NCBI GenBank assembly: GCA_028583605.1
Contig: CM053333.1
Location: 31,392,476-31,456,475, forward strand
Length of the DNA stretch: 64,000 nucleotides
DNA from: Dastarcus helophoroides
Taxonomy: Eukaryota; Arthropoda; Insecta; Coleoptera; Bothrideridae
Direction of reading: 5' to 3'
In this document: positions 44,481 to 55,539 of the stretch, piece after piece
How the letters are laid out: the number at the start of each line of letters is the position of its first letter
Numbering within the stretch: the first letter of the stretch is position 1
Position numbers and translations under genes: made by a program
Notes under the pieces: model-generated
What the model saw: the letters and a program-made list of their open reading frames with translations, nothing else
Database searches by the model: none
What the model was told of the DNA's origin: nothing

Positions 44481-45800
44481 CTTTAATTTTAACAATAAAT
44501 TTAATTAAATTTTAAAACTAAAAACTAAGAAAAGAAAGAAGAAAACTCGAATCTTATACAAAACACTTCATTGAATTTTAACGCTTAAAGACAAAATTTT
44601 GAAAAAATAATCCAAACCAAGAGAAAAACATTAAAAGTATACAAAAAATACTTCCAGAGAACAATTTATTTGCTTTTAATTTTAAAATTTCGACATTTTA
44701 GGAACACAAATCAAAATTATTAGAAAAAGTTTGCATTCTTTTAAATCAAAAAATATAAAACATTGTTTGTACAATTTAAAGAAGGAAAATTAAAAAATAA
44801 TTTAAACAGAATTTAGTTTTAAACTCGAATATTTCAAGTTTTTTTGAAGTTAAGACATATTAGTTGAAGCTTAAAAATGATAAAGAATAACTTAAAATTT
44901 TAAATAAAAAGTCAAACGTTTGTGAAAATATCCGAATATTTCGTGAATAAAACTAAAATTTCGAAAAATATTTAATAGATTGGAACTTTTTACGTAATAA
45001 CGATTTTTCCCTGTCAAATTTTGAATTAAATAAAGAGTCTAATTTTGGATTTTAAAAATTTCTTGCTTTAATTACATATTTGGAGAACAAAGTTTACAAA
45101 TTGGAAAGAAATGCAAAATTTATAAAAGTAAACATCAACTTTTAATTCTAAAATTAAATTTTAAGTTTTTAAAATATTTTGAAATTTATGTAAAATAGTA
45201 ATTCTAAAAATGGCCACTTTAATCCCAAAATGGTTATTTTATTTATTTTTTCTAAAGGTAAACATTTTAAACAAGTCATAATTTCGGAAATATTTTATTG
45301 TATTTTGAATTTGAAAATTCGGAAAATGCCACTAATTTTCGGAAATTTCAATTTGACAGAAATGTTTATTTTTTCATCTTTTAAAAATTTAGGATTTAAT
45401 TTCTTGTCTCGAGATTTGAAGTTTAATCTCATGAACTTGTAAAGTTTAAGTTTTAATCGAAATTTCGCACAAAATAAAAATAAATTTCCCGATAGTATTG
45501 AAAATTTAACCAATATTTTTCTCCCGGTTTTTTCAGAAACTACCGAGGCAATTTAGAAAAAACAGATATCCAATGGCAGTTTTTTTTTAATATTTTATTT
45601 AAATAAATTAAAAAAAGTTTTGATTTCGGCCAAAAATCATAAGTTCAATCAGTCTCTAAATTTTATTTAAAAGTGCAATCTTGAGTATAAATTACTGATA
45701 AGGCAATAAATAATAGTTAGGGGAAATATTAATAAAATCCGTGGTTTTACAAATTTGCAATTTGAATTTAATCTTATGCTCGAAAATCTGTTAGTTTAAG
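44481..45800. repeat. AT-rich simple sequence
   Basis: Degenerate AAAATTT/GAAATTT words resemble those in repeat R and in the hAT-like element. It may be a continuation of R copy 2, but no partner copy exists in the window to prove it. Confidence 0.45.
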
Positions 45801-45808
45801 AGAGAGTA

Positions 45809-45950
45809 TTGATGCACTCCAACTTCTTGTTTTGTCTTGCTGAGCAAGACAAGAAATTGGTTTACTTCTTGTCTTGCCAATTTCTTGATGGTTTGATTCT
45901 TGTCTTGCTAGCAAGAGTCTTGCTTTTTCTTACTCTTGAAGAAATGGACT
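45809..45950. repeat. CTTGTCTTGC-type short repeats
   Basis: The words CTTGTCTTGC, GCAAGACAAGAA and CTTGCTAGCAAGAG recur in both orientations within 140 bp, so the region can fold on itself. The 60-codon frame over it is a by-product. Similar words occur within R near 47215-47310. Confidence 0.7.
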
Positions 45951-46337
45951 TTCAAAACGAAATCCCACCCAAAATTTATATAAAAAGTTAAAACTTTTAA
46001 GAAAAATCAAAATTTTTTATTTCAAGTTTAAATATAGATTGGAAATTTAGAGAAAAAAGTTTACATTTTGAGAAAACACTTCAAATTAAAAACATTGTTA
46101 TAGTAATAATTTCGTGTTATTTTCCTGGTATATCTATCTTTTTGGCGAAATCTGAATTTCAAATTTCAAAATTTTAGTTCAATTTTACAAGCAAAATTTT
46201 TCACGAATTGTAAGAAAACACACGTTTGAACATTTTATTCGGACATTTTGATATTTCTAAGTATCGGAAATTGATGATTAATTTTGAATTTCTCTGCTGT
46301 AAAAAAGTTAATTTCGAGATTTCCAAAAAAATTAAAT

Positions 46338-46505
46338 TTTGATGGAACGGACTGGTCCTTGGTTATCTTCAAAAATTGAAATGCAGAACTTGTCATCTTC
46401 AGAGAGAAACTGTTTCTCTCTGAAGATGACGAAACGCGTTAGAGCAACCTTTGTTGTGTTTTTTAATCTTTCTTGGTTTCAGGGGACAAGTTCTGTATTT
46501 CAACT
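46338..46505 (+). mobile_element. Foldback repeat family B, copy 4
   Basis: It runs from GATGGAACGGACTGGTCC to GGACAAGTTCTGTATTTCAA. It is inserted in an A-rich site that is uninterrupted in R copy 1 near 20560. The centre is a palindrome, GTCATCTTCAGAGAGAAAC followed by its inverse. The hammerhead-like segment has lost its stem II loop side (CTGAAGATGACGAAACGCG), so it cannot fold as in copy 3. Confidence 0.75.
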
Positions 46506-47488
46506 TTTAAAAAAATGAAAACTTAAGATTTTTGGAAAAAATTAAAATTTGCGGGATATTCAAAATAATTTAAGGAAATTAAAAATATCAGAGATATTAC
46601 GTTGAAACTAGAAATTTTAATATTTGGAAAAAAGTACGAGTTTTTTAAAAAAATTTTTTAAGCAAATTCTCAATTTTTGATTATAAATTAGTGTAATATT
46701 TTTAATCAATTTTCCACTTTAGAATGGACTTTAAAGTTAAAATTTGAACTCTTGAGATTAAAATTTCAAGTTTTAGTAATGAATTAAAATTGGGTTAGTG
46801 GAGAAATATCTTGCGATTAAAGTCAAAATGTTTAAAAAAAATCGTAACAAAGTCACAATTTTGTTGCTAAAATTATCGAAATATCGAAATGAAAATTGAA
46901 ATGTAGAGAATAAAATTAAAAAGTTGGATCAACTACAAAATTTAGGAAAAAATTAAATTTCTTCCTGAATTTTGGATATCTAAACAGTATCATTTTGAAA
47001 AAAAAAATTGCAAACATATTAGCATTGAATTTTTTTTTATTTTAATATTTTCTGGAACTTGAAATATATTTAAAAGCTCCAGAATTTATTAGTTGTTAAA
47101 GAATTGTGTATTCAAAAAGTTTTAAGAACACTCTGCTAGAGCTTTTTTCAAAAAAATATCAAAAATGACTAAAAGAAGAAATGTTGCATCTTGCTAATTT
47201 TTTGACAAGAAATCTTGCTCTGGCTTAAGGAACTTCTGGTCTTGTTTTGTTCTTACTTACAAATTTCTAATCTTGTTCTTGCAGCAAGAACAAGACAAGA
47301 ACAATAAATTCTTAAAACACAAAGAGAAAGATAAATGTGTTGAGTTTGATGTCGATCTTTGGTTATTTATTAGCAAATAAATTTTTCTAGCTTAAAAGAG
47401 AAAATGTCCAATAAAGTAGAAAATTAAGAGTTAGCCATAAATGTAGCTAACGGGGTAGACAATTTCCGTTTTACCAACAATTAATTAT

Positions 47489-47569
47489 TAAGTTAAGGGA
47501 CCACATAAAATGAGCCAAATGATCGAAAATTTTCTATCATTCGGTCCTCCTCATCTTATGTGTTCCCTT
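47489..47569. repeat. ~80-bp imperfect hairpin
   Basis: AAGGGACCACATAAAATGAG and the right arm (CTCATCTTATGTGTTCCCTT) pair imperfectly over about 38 bp. It lies in sequence absent from R copy 1, suggesting a tiny foldback element. Confidence 0.6.
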
Positions 47570-47883
47570 AGCAAGCAAAGTTACCCTCCATTTCTTGGAA
47601 TTTCAGAATTAAAGACGCCAGTTGAAATTACAAAAAATATTGGGAAAAATAAAAATTTTGCCTATAAAAAGGTAGACCTAAATCTTTAGGTTTTAGCCAA
47701 AATAATTTAAAAAAATCTAAAACCGTAGGCACAAAGTCGACAACTTTCTGAATTACGGAAAAGGAAATTCAATAATTGTTAGAAATATAAATTTTAAAAA
47801 TTTGCAAAGAGAAATCGGAATTTTAAACAATCAAAAATGCAAAAAACTCGATGATAAAAATACTAGTAAAATAAAATTGCTAA

Positions 47884-50516
47884 CAAGGAAAGGTCGCGAA
47901 GTGTCCGGCGCCGATTTTGCTAATTTTTGGATATGTTTTAAAGGATCAAAATCTAAGAGACACGTATTTTTTCTTATCGGCTGATAAACGGTTTTAAGGG
48001 TAGTTTTACCCCCTCAAAGTTGGGGCAAAAAATGCAGATTTTGCTGTTTCTCACATACCAAAAATGATATTCGAGTCGTTTCTTTTTTTAAAAGTTTTGT
48101 TTCGACGAGAAATATATGAAAAAAAATGTTTCAAAATTTTCCCACCCCCCTCATGGGGGCAAACTACCCCATTTAGAAGTTTTTTAATCATAAAAATGGT
48201 AATTACGACAGCAAAATTTTGAAAAAAATATATGTTATTTTATACACCAAAACTAATTTTACCTGTTTTTGGATTTTATCGAAAAAAAATTTTTTGGGGG
48301 TAAACACCACTTACACGAATACGTATATGATAGGATGTATTTTTAAGATTTTTGTTTTATTTTTTTTTCTGAAGCGAAGTATTTCGACGAGAAACTAATA
48401 AAATAAATTTTTAAGATTTTTTCGGTGACCCCTCATCCCCACCCTCCACCCTTCCCTTATAGGAGGCTGAGCTATCTACTTAAAAAACCGGAAAATTCGA
48501 GATTATTATGATCCATCTACTATCTATATACACCGAAAAAAAGTTTACCAAATTGTTTTACCCCCACTCCTCCCGATAGGGGTAAATTACCCCCTTATGA
48601 AATTTTTAATTAACAAGGAAATAGTCATTATAACAGGTCAATTTTGAAAAATAAATGTTATTTTATACATCAAAATTAATTTTACCTGTATTTGGGTTTG
48701 GGTGAAGGAAAATATTTTGGGGGTGAACACCCTTAACGCAAATATTTATATACAATAGGAGATATATTTGTATAATTTTCGGCTCTTATTTTTGAAACGA
48801 AGTATTTTAAAGAAGGTAGAAAAATACTATTTTTAAATTTTGGTTCTACCGTTCCCACCCTTCGTGTTGGCATACCATTAGAATGAGCCAGTTAGCTATC
48901 TACTTGAAAAACTGGAAATTCGAGATCATTGCTGTCTCTCTAGATACCACAAAACAGAGCTTAGAAAGGTTTTAAATTTTTGCATTTCCCATCCCAGGTG
49001 ACTTATCCTTCTGATAGAAATAGGACGCGAGGTGTGGCTGGAAAAATTCGGAAAAATTATTTTTATTGTTTCTTGTTGAAATATTTCGTTCCAGGAAAAA
49101 AGAAACGAATATCTTTACCGCCATAATAATATGCACTTAAATGTTTTGGTAAATTCCCATATTTCTTGTGTAGGTATATCTAATATACAAAACTTCTAAA
49201 TTTTTATAAAGTTCAGACAACTGACCGCAGTTTTTATAGAGATATTTTATACACATATTTGCTCTAAAGGGTGTTTACCCCCAAAAATTTTTCTTCGACA
49301 AACCCCAAAAAAATTCAATAAAATAAGTTTTGGTTATAAAATATAGTGTTTTTTTTTCAAAATTTTACTGTTATAATGACAATTTTTTGAATACTTAAAA
49401 ACCTCAGAAAGAAGTAGTTTATTTCCTTGCGAAGGTGCAAAAATTTAAAATTTTTTTCAGTGTATAAAAGGAGATCGTAATGATCTCGAATTTTCCGATT
49501 TTTTAAGTAGATGACTGACCCTCTGGTAAGATAAGGTGGAGAGAGAAGAAGAGAGGTGACTGGAAAAGTTCAAAAAAATTAATTTTCTAATTCGTCGTTG
49601 AAATACTTCGTTTCAGATAAAAAACGAATTAAAAATCATAGAAATACATCCTATTAGATACGTGTTTGACCTAAAGGGTGTTTACCCCTAAAATATTTTC
49701 CTTCACCAAAACCCAAATAAAAGTAAAAATAATTTTGATGTATAAAATAACATTTATTTTTCAAAATTTAGCTGTTATAATGACTATTTTCTTGTTAATT
49801 AAAAATTTCATAAGGGGTAATTTACCCCTATCAGGAGGGGTGGAGTTAAACAAATTTGGTAAACTTTTCTTTTGGTGTATATAAATAGTAGAGGAATCAT
49901 AATAATCTCGAATTTTCCAGTTTTTTAAGTAGGTAGCTCACCCTCCTATAAGGGAAGGGTGGAGGGTGGGGATGAGGGATCACCGAAAGAATCTTAAAAA
50001 ATTATTTTTTTAGTTTCTCGTACTTCGCTTCAGAAAAAAAAATAAAACAAAAATCATAAAAATACATCCTATCATATACGTATTCGTGTAAGTGGTGTTT
50101 ACCCCCAAAAAATTTTTTTTCGACAAAATCCAAAAACAGGTAAAATTAGTTTTGGTGTATAAAATAACATATATTTTTTTCAGAATTTTGCTGACGTAAT
50201 TACAATTTTTATGATTAAAAAACTTCTAAATGGGGTAGTTTGCCCCCATGAGGGGGGTGGGAAAATAAAAAAATAATTTTTTTCTTTTATTTCTCGTCAA
50301 ATCAAAACTTTTGAAAAAAAACGACTCGAATATCATTTGTGGTATTCGAGAAACAGCAAAATCTGTATTTTTTGCCTCAACTTTGAGGGGGTAAAACTAC
50401 CCTTAAAACCGTTTATCAGCCGATAAAAAAAAATACGTGTCTTTTAGATTTTGGTCCTTTAAAACATATCCAAAAATTAGCAAAATCGGCGCCGGACACT
50501 TCGCGACCTTTCCTTG
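47884..50516. mobile_element. 2.6 kb palindromic foldback element, TAA target site
   Basis: The ends are CAAGGAAAGGTCGCGAAGTG and its inverse, with TAA on both sides (47881-47883 and 50517-50519). R copy 1 near 11190 shows the uninterrupted site with TTA. Each half (centre about 49200) is the inverse of the other. Each half is itself built of diverged tandem units of about 420 bp, marked by TTTTACCTGT..TTTGG and GGGGGTAAACACC / GGTGTTTACCCCC. No coding frame is visible. A 3-bp TWA duplication suits PIF/Harbinger-type transposition, while repeat-built inverted arms recall foldback elements. Confidence 0.85.
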
Positions 50517-51144
50517 TAAGTCGTAATTCGAGATTTTGAGTCAAAAATTGATATTTGCACCAAAGACAGAATTTTATTTATTTTAATTTTATACAGTTAT
50601 TTTTTACATCTTTTGTCATTATATTTTAATTGCGAATTTGGTCCTTTTATTTGTATTGTTTTGTGAAAATAACTTTATACATTGAACACGATGTAAATTG
50701 GCCTTTATTTTAATATCCATAATTTAACCAAGATATAGATTAACTCACAATTTAAATGTTTAAAATATAATCCAAAATAAATAATATATAAAATAATAAA
50801 GTTTTTGCTGTTCTATTTTTGATAAATTTGTATGTTTTTTCGGTTACTGTTTCCAAGTTTATGTTAAGAAGGTTTCTTCTCATGACAACTCAAAAACTTG
50901 TTTATTTTTATGTGAAAAATGAGTTTCTGGAACACTTTATTAGGTTATTTAACAATAGATTTTTAGAATTTAAGTAAAGACTAAGATTGTAATAATGTAA
51001 GCATTTAAACTTGGATTAAACCGAAAAAAGCACATATTTTTTTCGGCTTAATTCCGGTTTTTGTTACAGCGAAAAGAACTTTTTTCTGTTTTTGTTTTAG
51101 TTTCAAATTATATACTTTGAAACACGTTTTTCCCGTTCCATTTT

Positions 51145-51289
51145 CCAGAAATAATGTACCGATAAGACTTATCGTTTGCGAAAATTTCTGGAGCGCTTAT
51201 ATGCCGTTTGATTTATTATCGCGGCCGCTTCCCTTTATCAAATTTTCCAGAAAATTCCTAACTAACTTTTATAATTACATTTTGTTACA
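51145..51289 (-). mobile_element. Gypsy LTR fragment (3' LTR start) with polypurine tract
   Basis: On the minus strand the LTR begins TGTAACAAAATG at 51289 and contains the GCGGCCGCGATAA block of the LTRs at 1118 and 10145. Its other end is lost. Immediately upstream, AGTCTTAAGAGGATGCAG (about 51290-51307) is a polypurine-tract-like primer site. This links the LTR family to the adjoining pol remnant. Confidence 0.75.
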
Positions 51290-51408
51290 CTGCATCCTCT
51301 TAAGACTGATCGTCCCGATCAGTTTCAAGCTGTCATTTCGCCACTATATTTGCACAGTCTGTTGAGGTGTACCACTTTCAACTTAGATCTGGGGCTACGC
51401 TGGATCCT

Positions 51409-52740
51409 TTATATCAAGCCGTTGATTCTCTTCAGCACTTTGTACGGCCCTTCCCAAGATGGCGTAAACTTCATTGAAACTCTTTTTCTCCGCCGAGGAT
51501 TGTAGAGCCATACCAATTCGCCCTCACTGAAACCTCCATTGTTGGCGTTTACGTCATATCTTGTTTTCATCCGGTCCGTCGCCAAGTTGATCTTCGTCCG
51601 CACTAGGGCATGTGTCGCCAATATTGCTTTCTTCAAGCCGTCTACAAAACCCATCGTTTCTTTAGAAGTCTCCCTTGGTGATCCAAACACCAAGTCACAA
51701 GGAAGCGTTACCTCCCGAAGATCGCCTTTGCCGGAGTCTGACCCGCAGTTTTATGGGTTCCCGCGCGATAGACCATTAGAAACAGTGGTAGTTGTTGGTC
51801 CCAGTCTCTCTGATGCTTGGAAACGACCTTCAAAAGATGTTCCTTCATGGCCCTGTTAATCTTTTCACGATTCCATCAGCCTGTGGATAAAGAGGTGTCG
51901 TTCGACTTTTCTTTATTCCAAGAAGAGGACGCACCTCTTGAAAGACCCCTGATTCAAAGTTCCTTCCTTGGTTCGAGTGTAGGCTTCAGATCATTTGATA
52001 ACGAAGGCTTCCACGGCCAGAGTCAGTACAGTCTCTCTGATGATTGACCTTCGAAAGATGTTTCTCCAAGGTCCTGTTAAAATCTTTCCACCATTTCATC
52101 AAACTGTGGATGAAGAGGTGTCGTTCAAGTTTTCTTTATTCCAAGAAGACGGCACATTTCTTGGAAGACCCCCGATACGAATTTCTTTCTTTGGCCCGAG
52201 TTTTGTTCCAATAGAACACCAAATTAACAGATGAACTTGGCCACAAAGTGCTTGCGACTGTGGTAGCTACCTGGTTTGAGATGGCGTAATCTTCAGGCCA
52301 TTTACTGAAATAATCCATCACCACTAGGACGTACTTGTTTTCATCGTTTGATGCTGAAAATGGTGCGGCCACATCCATTGCAATTCTTTCAAATGGAGCT
52401 CCAACATTATACCGCTTTAGGGCTCCTTTGGTTCTTGTACGAGGACCCTTGGATGTAGCGCTGGTGACAAATTTTCGAACCAATGCTCGACGTCCTTCCT
52501 GCAGATAACCCAATAGAATCGTTTCCGAATCTTCTGCAGGGTCTTGCTCATCCCTAGATGTCCACCAGAGGTCTTATTGTGCACCTCCCACAAAACCTGT
52601 GGAATCTTTTCCTAAGGCACCACCAACTACAAGTTGACACGCTTTTCATCCGCGCTTTCTAATGCTCTCTTCACCACTTCGTCATTTACCTGAAGGATTT
52701 CTATTGGGCCCACAAATTCTTAAAAGCTGGACTTTTGTCG
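51409..52740 (-). pseudogene. Ty3/gypsy integrase, duplicated and broken
   Basis: Reading leftward from 52513: GYLQEGRRALVRKFVTSA, KGALKRYNVGAPFERIAMDV (first D), NKYVLVVMDYFSKWPEDYA. The second D region is damaged. The C-terminal piece 51693-51409 has ALVRTKINLATDRMKTRYD, SEGELVWLYNPRRRKR and TPSWEGPYKVLKRING, the GPY/F module. Between them a roughly 220-bp part of the core is present twice (about 51810-52030 and 52030-52215), each with CCTGTTAA...CATC and TTTTCTTTATTCCAAGAAGA. Integrase would insert element cDNA. Confidence 0.85.
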
Positions 52741-52879
52741 GAAACTTTTTGCCATTCAGGTCTATCTCCAGCGTCTTTCTTTTTCAATATGGGTCCGATA
52801 TTAGCATCGCTCTTCTGTAGCTTTCGAAGATCTTCAAGAGTCTATCCATCTCCTGGCTGGACAGACATGATCCTTATAT

Positions 52880-53605
52880 CTAGCATGTCCTTATGGTCCT
52901 AAACTCGTCTGCAGTGTTTGCAATCCCCACAAGGTTTTCTGGACAAAGGGTCAGCGTTGTTATGCTGTCGTCCCGGTCGACGATGCATCTTAAAGTGATG
53001 CTGTTGAAGTTTTTCTTCAATCTGCGTTCTTCAATCGGAGTAACCAAGAAAGCGCCGAATGATCTGTCCTGATGAGGAATTTTTGCCCATGCAAATACTT
53101 GTGAAAGTATTTCACGGCCTTCACTATGGCGAGAGGTTCCTTGCTGATGGTGCAATAGTTCCTTTTCGGATTCGTCATGATTTTGCTGCAACGTTCGAAG
53201 ACTCTTTCTTCACCACCTTGAACTTGAAACAGCACAGCCCCAATGCCAACGTTGCTGGCCCCTGTATCTAACGCGAATTTCTTATTTTGCTGAGGATAAG
53301 CCAAGATTGGGCTTGTACAAAAGGCGGACTTCAGTTTTCGGCAAGCGGTATCACAATCAGGAATCCAGACATACGGCGTTTTTTCTTCTGATAATTTCTG
53401 TAACGGTGCAGCGATGATAGCTAAACCTTTTATAAATCTCCTGTAATAGGTGCACAGCCCTAGGAAACTCCTCAATTTATGTTTGTCTTTGGGTCTTGGT
53501 AAGTCACGGATTAATTGAGTCCCGCGTGCCAAGGTGACCATGGCTCCTGTATTTACGTTTGCCTGTACATTCTTTCCATCTACGCTGGCTTTTACCACCA
53601 AACTC
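52880..53605 (-). pseudogene. Gypsy protease fused to RT thumb and RNase H (internal deletion)
   Basis: The frame 53601-53017 starts with a retropepsin piece, VVKASVDGKNVQANVNTGAM, in which the active-site DTG is NTG. After TLARGTQLI it goes directly to RDLPRPKDKHKLRSFLGLC and YYRRFIKGLA, the region after the RT palm. RNase H follows: FALDTGASNVGIGAVLFQVQ, AVKYFHKYLHGQKFLIRTDH and SALSWLLRLKN. The entire RT fingers and palm, including YxDD, are missing although the frame stays open across the junction. Further left another frame (53191-52880) continues it. Confidence 0.85.
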
Positions 53606-53670
53606 TTTTTGGACCTTTTTATCTGTTTGATAGGAAGAGTTTTGGGGGCTGGTTTCTCGATATTAGTCAG

Positions 53671-54036
53671 TCAGTTTTCCTTCTCGCCGTGTTGTTTTCT
53701 TACTGTGGGGCTTGTCGACTTCTTGGGAGTTGCAGTCCTTCTTGATGTACCCGGCTTGCCACAACTGTAACATGTTATGCTTCTGTTAGATCTGTCTTTA
53801 AGAGCTTTCACCAGTTCTTGGATTCTCGCGTTTATTTTCTTCTTTTCCTTCATGTAAGCACTTATGTTCGCTTTTATTTCCTTTATATTAGCAGTCATGT
53901 TCCCATTCATTTTTTTCACTTTAGCGTTTATATTCTCAAGGTCCTTTAAGAGCAGCGGAATTTTGAACCTTCTCAGGTAAGTATTTCCAGGAACTCGCCA
54001 AGTCCAACGGTCTGACAGATAATTGCTTGAACCCAA
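53671..54036 (-). pseudogene. Gypsy gag end with zinc-knuckle remnant
   Basis: A frame of 121 codons with a lysine-rich helical part (LENINAKVKKMNGNM, KEKKKINARIQELVKAL) ends in CYSCGKPGTSRRTATPKK, a CCHC-like knuckle lacking the expected spacing to His and the last Cys. It precedes the protease piece in the correct order. About 95 bp of its upstream part (53935-54030) is repeated at 54180-54275. Confidence 0.65.
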
Positions 54037-54439
54037 ATGTATTAAAACAAGTTATTAGGAAGAATTTTTAATTTAATGAGTATAACAAAAATACTTCTTA
54101 TCATATTTTTTTGCATTCTAAATATCTGAGTCTAGATTGTCCATCGAAGTAAGTTATAAGTCTGTTGTAATGTTCCATGCAAGGTAATCTTCCTTTAAGA
54201 ACAGCAGAATTCTTAAACTTTCTAGGTAAACATTTTCATACACTTGCCAAGTCCAAGGGTCTCACAGATAATAACTAAATAAACTTTGAAAAATAGTCAA
54301 TCACAAAATATACTTGTATTCTCCATTTTGCTTAGCGTAGTCTATAAATTCAATTCAATGGATTTGCCATAAATCATCTATACCTTTAAAAGCCGTTTTT
54401 TTTCTAGGATTTTTTTTCTTATATATTTGTGAAGTTCCT
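54037..54439. other. AT-rich, with a duplicated gag-flank piece
   Basis: Positions 54180-54275 repeat 53935-54030 (CCTTTAAGA.CAGC.GAATT ... CTTGCCAAGTCCAA). Otherwise nothing recognisable. Confidence 0.6.
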
Positions 54440-54958
54440 TCACAACAGTTGGTTTAGTTGTACAACTATTTGTCTAACAGTTGGTGTGACTTGTGCAGCT
54501 ACTTGTCTAACAGTTGGTTTGACTTGTACAACTACTTGTCTAACAGTTGGTTTGACTTGTCTAGCAGATGATTTGAGTTGTACAACTACTTGTTTAACAG
54601 TTGGTTTGACTTGTCTAACTGCGTTTGAAGAAACCGAAATAGCTTCAGTGATTCGTGGTGTTAAAGGCTTCAATAACGCCATTACCTAATTCATCGTTTC
54701 ACCTTGGCTGCCATCTCGAAAAATTAAGCTTAGTTTATATTTAATGTAAATTTCATTGGTTTCCGGAATCGGCGTCCAAAAGGCTGGTTGATCGGAATTA
54801 ATAATTGTTGTTGTAGTTATCCATGATGAAGTAGAGTCACTTAGATTTTTCGTCTCGTCGAAACATGCTACAATGTATTTAACATTTTTTGGTATATGAA
54901 CGTAGAAAATTCCATTCATAATCGCTGTTAGTACAATGTAGCTGGTTTGTAGGAACAT
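54440..54958 (-). pseudogene. Unknown secreted-looking frame with 11-residue repeats
   Basis: From 54958 the frame MFLQTSYIVLTAIMNGIFYV looks like a signal peptide. It continues KNVKYIVACFDETKNLSDST and EIYIKYKLSLIFRDGSQG to a TAG at about 54686. The same frame stays open beyond it with MALLKPLTPRITEAISVSSN, then repeats of VRQVVVQVKPT (33-bp units at 54445-54620). I do not recognise a family. It could be an exon-derived pseudogene, a repeat-rich secreted protein, or an unrelated open frame. Confidence 0.35.
54445..54620. repeat. 33-bp tandem repeat
   Basis: The unit ACAACTACTTGTCTAACAGT plus TGGTTTGACTTGT recurs about five times with 33-bp spacing and some changes. The in-frame period (11 codons) suggests it expanded within a reading frame. 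Confidence 0.8.
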
Positions 54959-55039
54959 CTTGAACTATTGTATGAATTTTGCTATAGGATTTATTTAAGA
55001 TACTTGTCGTTTGGTGATTTCTGTTGTACTAAAACCTTT

Positions 55040-55539
55040 TAACATGGCGCTTAATATTTATTTTGTTCAGAGATAAGTCTGTTTATTTCTTTTTGTTCAT
55101 ATTCAGTATGGGCAAGACACACTTTACTTCCAGTTGGTAGCTTGTCTTGCAGAATGAATTTCTCCACTTCTGATTGATCCCAGAATGATGAAAACATACA
55201 TTTATCGTTACACTTGTGTATGTCGCAAATTATTGCATTACGATATAAAACTCGAGTTTCTTCGAACTCTTCAAGAACAGCTGGTCCCCAATCTGCAGAA
55301 TATACACATTGTGAAACACACTTCTCTTCCGTGTCTACACAAATTCACGACTGTCTTCTTTTTTGTTTGATTTTGATATTTATTGATCCGAGAATTTCAA
55401 ACAGGAAATGATAGGAAACTTTTCGTTCATGTATCGACTTTTTGGATGTCACCTCGTATGTGTGGCGCTTGCTCATCGGATTACTTACACATGTTACGGT
55501 TGTTTTCTTGTTTATAATAAACAATTGCAAACAAGACAT
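55040..55539 (-). pseudogene. Unrecognised cysteine-rich reading frame
   Basis: On the minus strand, about 55344-55062 is an open frame of roughly 95 codons: ICVDTEEKCVSQCVYSADWG, PAVLEEFEETRVLYRNAIIC, DIHKCNDKCMFSSFWDQSEV and GSKVCLAHTEYEQKEINRLI, ending at TAA. It has six or seven cysteines and an acidic, protein-like composition unlike the surroundings. TTGTGTAG just before GACACGG could be a splice acceptor. In the same frame, beyond a TGA at 55345, lies a further 64 codons starting MSCLQLFIINKK at 55539. No family was recognised. It may be a host exon or a decayed gene related to the neighbour at 54440-54958. Confidence 0.3.

Larger units (their letters stand above)
45960..50917 (-). repeat. 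Unknown repeat R, copy 2 (inverted), interrupted
   Basis: The segments 45960-46337, 46506-47488, about 47660-47883 and 50517-50917 match copy 1 in reverse order and orientation. Insertions absent from copy 1 are: a B repeat (46338-46505), about 170 bp with a hairpin (47485-47660), and the 2.6 kb palindromic element (47884-50516). Confidence 0.75.

Noticed and set aside
51539..52234. Plus-strand frames over the gypsy remnant
   Set aside because: Antisense shadows; the minus strand shows integrase motifs.
54429..54689. Plus-strand frame with TCTTTCLTVGLT repeats
   Set aside because: Same 33-bp tandem repeat read on the opposite strand; the minus-strand frame has the better start and signal-peptide-like sequence.
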